DNA from: Sipunculus nudus
Taxonomy: Eukaryota; Annelida; Sipuncula; Golfingiida; Sipunculidae
Direction: 5' to 3'
DNA: 64,000 bases
Assembly (NCBI GenBank): GCA_026874595.1
Contig: CM049312.1
Location: 28,669,456 to 28,733,455, forward strand
In this document: positions 60,571 to 64,000 of the stretch, piece after piece
How positions within the stretch are numbered: the stretch's first letter is position 1
Layout: every line of letters starts with the position of its first letter
Notes under the pieces: generated by a model
What the model was told of the DNA's origin: nothing
Database searches by the model: none
Seen by the model: only the letters and a program-made list of their open reading frames with translations
Position numbers and translations under genes: made by a program

Positions 60571-61600
60571 TGCCAAATATCATACCTTTTCCTGTTGATT
60601 TATCTGATGTTTATTTGACATACACAACAATGTTGAGATGTACAGCTATTATATATAATGCCCCAGCAGTCACATTCGGTGTCACAGCAAAAACACTGGT
60701 AACATGATTTTGTATGCTTGCTAGTATCCATACCTATTGACAAGGTTTGTAGGTATAGTTCCACTACCCCTGTTCACCTGATTATTTGCAATTATCTCCA
60801 TGTAAAACAAACTTGCCAAACAGAACTTGCACCAGTGGCAGAAAGAGGAAAATGTGTCTTTTGGTTACCTCACCTGCTTTATACATATGTTCAGAGTATG
60901 CGAAATCCGTCGGTCCTGCGGACCTGACCGGCTAGATATATGAGGGTTCGATAGGATCTCTTATTCAGCCGGACCAATTGTCCGCCTAAGAAAAATTTTT
61001 GGCTTTTCACTGCCGGGTCCACTGGCCTTTTTCAAACAATATCGTTTGATTCAGAGACCTATTTTCTTAGATTATGATAAAGCATGTGTAAAAAAATCTC
61101 TGCGTAAACACTCCCACGTGCGTTTTTGTGTTGCTCGTTGCATTTGATCAGCAAGGGTGTACAGAATAAAAATATAAGTATCTTGATACACTAGTGCAGT
61201 TATGATTTCTCTATAAAAGACGAATTCGCCGAGAATCACACTAATTGTTGTTAGCATCGACAATTATTAGTGTGGCAATCGAAGGTGGCATTTTGAAACA
61301 GAGGCGTTAAGACCAGACAATTCGGTTTCCAAACCATTCACAAGATTTCCACAATTTCGCCACGCGGGCAAAACACTGCAAAACCAGAATTTTTCCTGCT
61401 GGTTTGATGAAATAAGAGATAATAAATTCGCACATTGCATTAAAAATTAGGCAAGTAGCGGTTAAACATCAACAAGAGGAAATCCTTTTCATTTGCTCAT
61501 ATATAATATGAATGTTCATCACCTTTCGGCAAAAACAGAGTTCTTTTCGTTTTCCATATTTGTCAACCAGCGGTGTCAGTTTCTATTTTTAACATCAAGA
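60571..61600. other. Unassigned stretch
   Basis: No exon matching the missing PHKG C-terminus was seen. There is a CGGTCCTGCGGACCTGACCG inverted repeat near 60910-60930. Nothing else was recognised. Confidence 0.35.
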
Positions 61601-61639
61601 CAGACCTTCGTGACTGACTGATGATTTGTCACGCCTACG

Positions 61640-61750
61640 TTCCTGTGATTGGCTAGGTGACAACTCCCAGTAGCCAGAGAGCCAATCAGATATTCATAGT
61701 AAGAATCTGCTCATGTGACTTCATTCATAAAATTTTTGGCGGGAATGAGT
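61640..61750. promoter_or_regulatory. CCAAT/E2F-type promoter-like cluster
   Basis: Two CCAAT boxes (ATTGGCT in 61647-61654 on the minus strand, AGCCAATCAG at 61680-61689 on the + strand) and an E2F-like TTTTTGGCGGGAA (61733-61745) fall within 100 bp. This combination is typical of cell-cycle gene promoters. The direction and the gene served are unknown. A short open segment at 62346-62449 lies downstream on the + strand. Confidence 0.35.
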
Positions 61751-62345
61751 GTGCGGATATCGCTCACGCTGTTCGGAAAAAGCTCACGGTGTCCATGAAA
61801 CTAATTTTTCAACTAAGACCATAAGGCCCTGAGTAAAATTGGGCAAATAAAGTATAATTTAATATTGATCCTGGCACTGACGAAGTCTAGGACGTGATCA
61901 TAATCATAAGGTTAAATGTCTGATAAGATAAGAATTACGTGATTTCATGTTAATTAAGTGCCATAGCTCTTGGAGCAGATCCTGTCTGTTACCACTCGCT
62001 TGAGGTCGTTTCTATTCAGAATTGATTCTGAGTATGATTCTGCGCTAAGTGCAAGTCTGGCCCGGGTATAAGAGCGAAATTTTGACTTGCGCAGTCAAAT
62101 AAAATCAGATAGGTCTGTAATCGTGACACATATAAATTATAATAAGCTAATATTTTCATCGCTGATTGTTATATATATGTCAATGTTCATTGATATTATT
62201 GAGAAAGGTAACAAATATTAGTAACAATAAAATTTATTTTTGGAAAAGTCAGTTCACGTCACTATCAACCGCCACATATAAAATATAAACATGTTTACAA
62301 ATTTGAGAGGATATTCAGTATGGTTATATATTATAGGTGTAATTA

Positions 62346-62449
62346 ACAGGTAAAATAATGCAGTTTAAGTTCCAAGCCAGGAGTAGGCTAAATAGTGCAC
62401 GGAAGTCTTGCATACAACAAAATATCTCCGAATATGTTAAAAGAGGTTT
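62346..62449 (+). CDS. Candidate short coding exon, unassigned
   Basis: From an acceptor-like TAATTAACAG to a weak donor GAG|GTTTGT there is an open frame with an ATG at 62359. It encodes a basic segment that includes FKFQARSRLNSARKS. It could be the first coding exon of a gene driven by the CCAAT/E2F block. The F-x-A-R-x-x-L-x-x-A pattern also recalls the basic regulatory region that follows the kinase domain of PHKG, but the exon needed before it is missing. Chance is quite possible. Confidence 0.2.
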
Positions 62450-63180
62450 GTTTTATTTATATTCATAAATTCACAATAAAACTATTGACACTTATTGTTA
62501 CATATGCTTTCTTTTTGATACCGGTCACTGAATTAATATACTTCACAGCAGGTCCTACAAAGATCTGACAGGACCGGCAATAAGTCTTCTGCAGCAGGAC
62601 CCACTGTCCTGCTGAGGACTGGAAGATTTTGCAAACTCTGTATGTTTATTCACTTTACAGCCTTGTTGATATGTCTCGTGCATGCGAGTATATATATCTA
62701 TGGTTAAAGGGGTCCCTAACAAGTAACTATTTATACTTCTTGGATATGGATACATGAGGTAACATTGAAGCGCATGCATACGGAGAATACAAGTCTCACT
62801 GTAAACAGAGGTCAACAACTCTTGATTATTTGTCCCATAAATATGGGTGTCTCTTTTGTGCATAACATCAATTATGATGGCATCCCTGTTCTCAGCCATG
62901 CCCATTTCATAGATTGGTGGTAAGATGTCACTACAGAATAGACCAGTTTCCTATTAAATGGTTTTAAATTGTTTACATCAAAATTACATAAGGTAAGCTA
63001 TCACTTTAATTAACTTCAGTTAATTACACATTTTCCTCTTTCTGCCCTTGGGGCAAAAATTTATGGCATTCTGTGAAAAAAATTCATGAAAAAAACAGGA
63101 CAAGGGTGGTGGAACAGACTATAATAACTTTTCCAAGTTATGTTCATTACTAAAATTATTTGTCCTTTATTTTGATTTTT
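62450..63180. other. Unassigned stretch
   Basis: A 116-codon minus-strand frame (62555-62905) shows no domain, signal peptide or splice context I recognise. Confidence 0.35.
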
Positions 63181-64000
63181 GGCTCAGCTGACTTTCAGTC
63201 ATGCTGGGCTAAAGTGATGGGTCTTTGTCCGTCGTCCTTCCGTCTGTCCGTCCGTCCGTCCGGCCGTCCGATAGCAGGGCACAAATCGTAACCATAGGGG
63301 CTAGGACCATGAACCCTATGCAGTCTTAGAGGTTCTAAAAAGGTCTCCTTGCTTACTGAAATTAGGTCACTGCGACCTATATTCTCGAAGTTATTCGGTG
63401 TGTTTGCACCCCCCAGAAATAATTCTTTTTGCCAAAATTTTCATCCGAAACCTTCCATCTTTCACATACAGCTCACCTACCAACAGGGGAAGAACCATAA
63501 TTATTTTGAGGTCACAAGGTCAAAGGTCAAGGTCACAGAACCAACTTCTTTGAAAAGCCTGTGGATGCATTTTAAGCCCAACCTTTCATCCCAATTCTTT
63601 GATCTTTCACATATAGCTCACCTACTAAGTGGGAGAAGAATCCTATAGATGTTGAGGTCACAAGGTCAAAGGTCAGGGTGACAGGATCCACTTCTTTGAA
63701 AAGGTTGTGGACACATTTCAAGCTAGACCTTTCATTCCAAACCTTTCAGCACTGATATCGCTTCTCTGCCAACAGGGGAAAAGACCTGTTGATTTTTAGG
63801 TCAAAGGTCAAGTTCACAGCACCCTCTTCTTGCATGGAGTCATTTTCAGGCAAACTTTTCAATCTATACTTTCCATCTGTCATATTTGGCTTACCTACCA
63901 GTAGGGGAAGAAGCCTATTGATGTTGAGTTAAAAAGGTCAAAGGTCAAGGTCACAATATTGTACTAAATGCTTGTGAACATACATTTTTTTAAAAGGTTG
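63181..64000 (+). mobile_element. Helentron-like element, family A, copy 4, cut by window end
   Basis: Starts GGCTCAGCTGACTTTCAGTC after TTTTT and is collinear with the first 820 bp of the copies at 5236 and 58206, including the CCGTCCGTCC run and AGGTCAAAGGTCAAGGTCAC blocks. The 3' end is outside the window. Confidence 0.65.

Noticed and set aside
62555-62905. 116-codon minus-strand frame
   Set aside because: No recognisable domain or signal peptide. Its length is compatible with chance.

Overview
This is a window of an animal nuclear genome, most likely a bivalve or other mollusc. It is AT-rich, its exons are short and separated by large introns, and most of it is interspersed repeats. No bacterial, organellar or viral gene organisation is seen.

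The one gene I can name with confidence is on the + strand: the gamma (catalytic) subunit of phosphorylase kinase (PHKG). Eight coding exons between 23152 and 57743 join in a consistent reading phase and give residues 1-269. They run from the start methionine through the glycine loop, catalytic loop (HRDLKPEN), DFG, APE and the VDMWACGV helix to kinase subdomain X. The last kinase segment and the C-terminal regulatory, calmodulin-binding region are not seen and probably lie beyond base 64000. Introns range from 374 bp to about 15.4 kb.

Layout. 1-22 kb is upstream and almost all repeats: a Helentron-like element with a 177-bp tandem array (61-3005), a second Helentron-like family (5236-7665, 18800-20310), a TTAA-flanked MITE (8560-9023), a foldback element made of CCCGGG modules (9262-10113), a zinc-knuckle ORF on the minus strand (10796-11158), an array of about 147-bp repeats (11743-13310), an element full of AGGTCA direct repeats (13322-16190) and an element carrying a recurring GTTACGGGTGGGAC word (16208-18345). 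Exon 1 is preceded by a probable 5' UTR. Intron 1 holds a second foldback element. Intron 2 holds the most elaborate structure: a Helentron-like element (31171-40202) with a near-perfect 1069-bp triplication, interrupted by a 3.78-kb element with about 406-bp terminal inverted repeats, an exact 8-bp target-site duplication and an internal 18-copy palindromic satellite (36325-40104), followed at once by a tRNA-derived SINE. Intron 3 holds another Helentron-like copy and, antisense, a likely first coding exon of a secreted protein with an upstream TATA box (49586-49876). From 57.7 kb to the end come two more Helentron-like copies and a CCAAT/E2F promoter-like block near 61.7 kb.

Protein and exon calls were made by reading the sequence. 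Transposon superfamily names come from termini and target-site duplications only, since no transposase gene was found.
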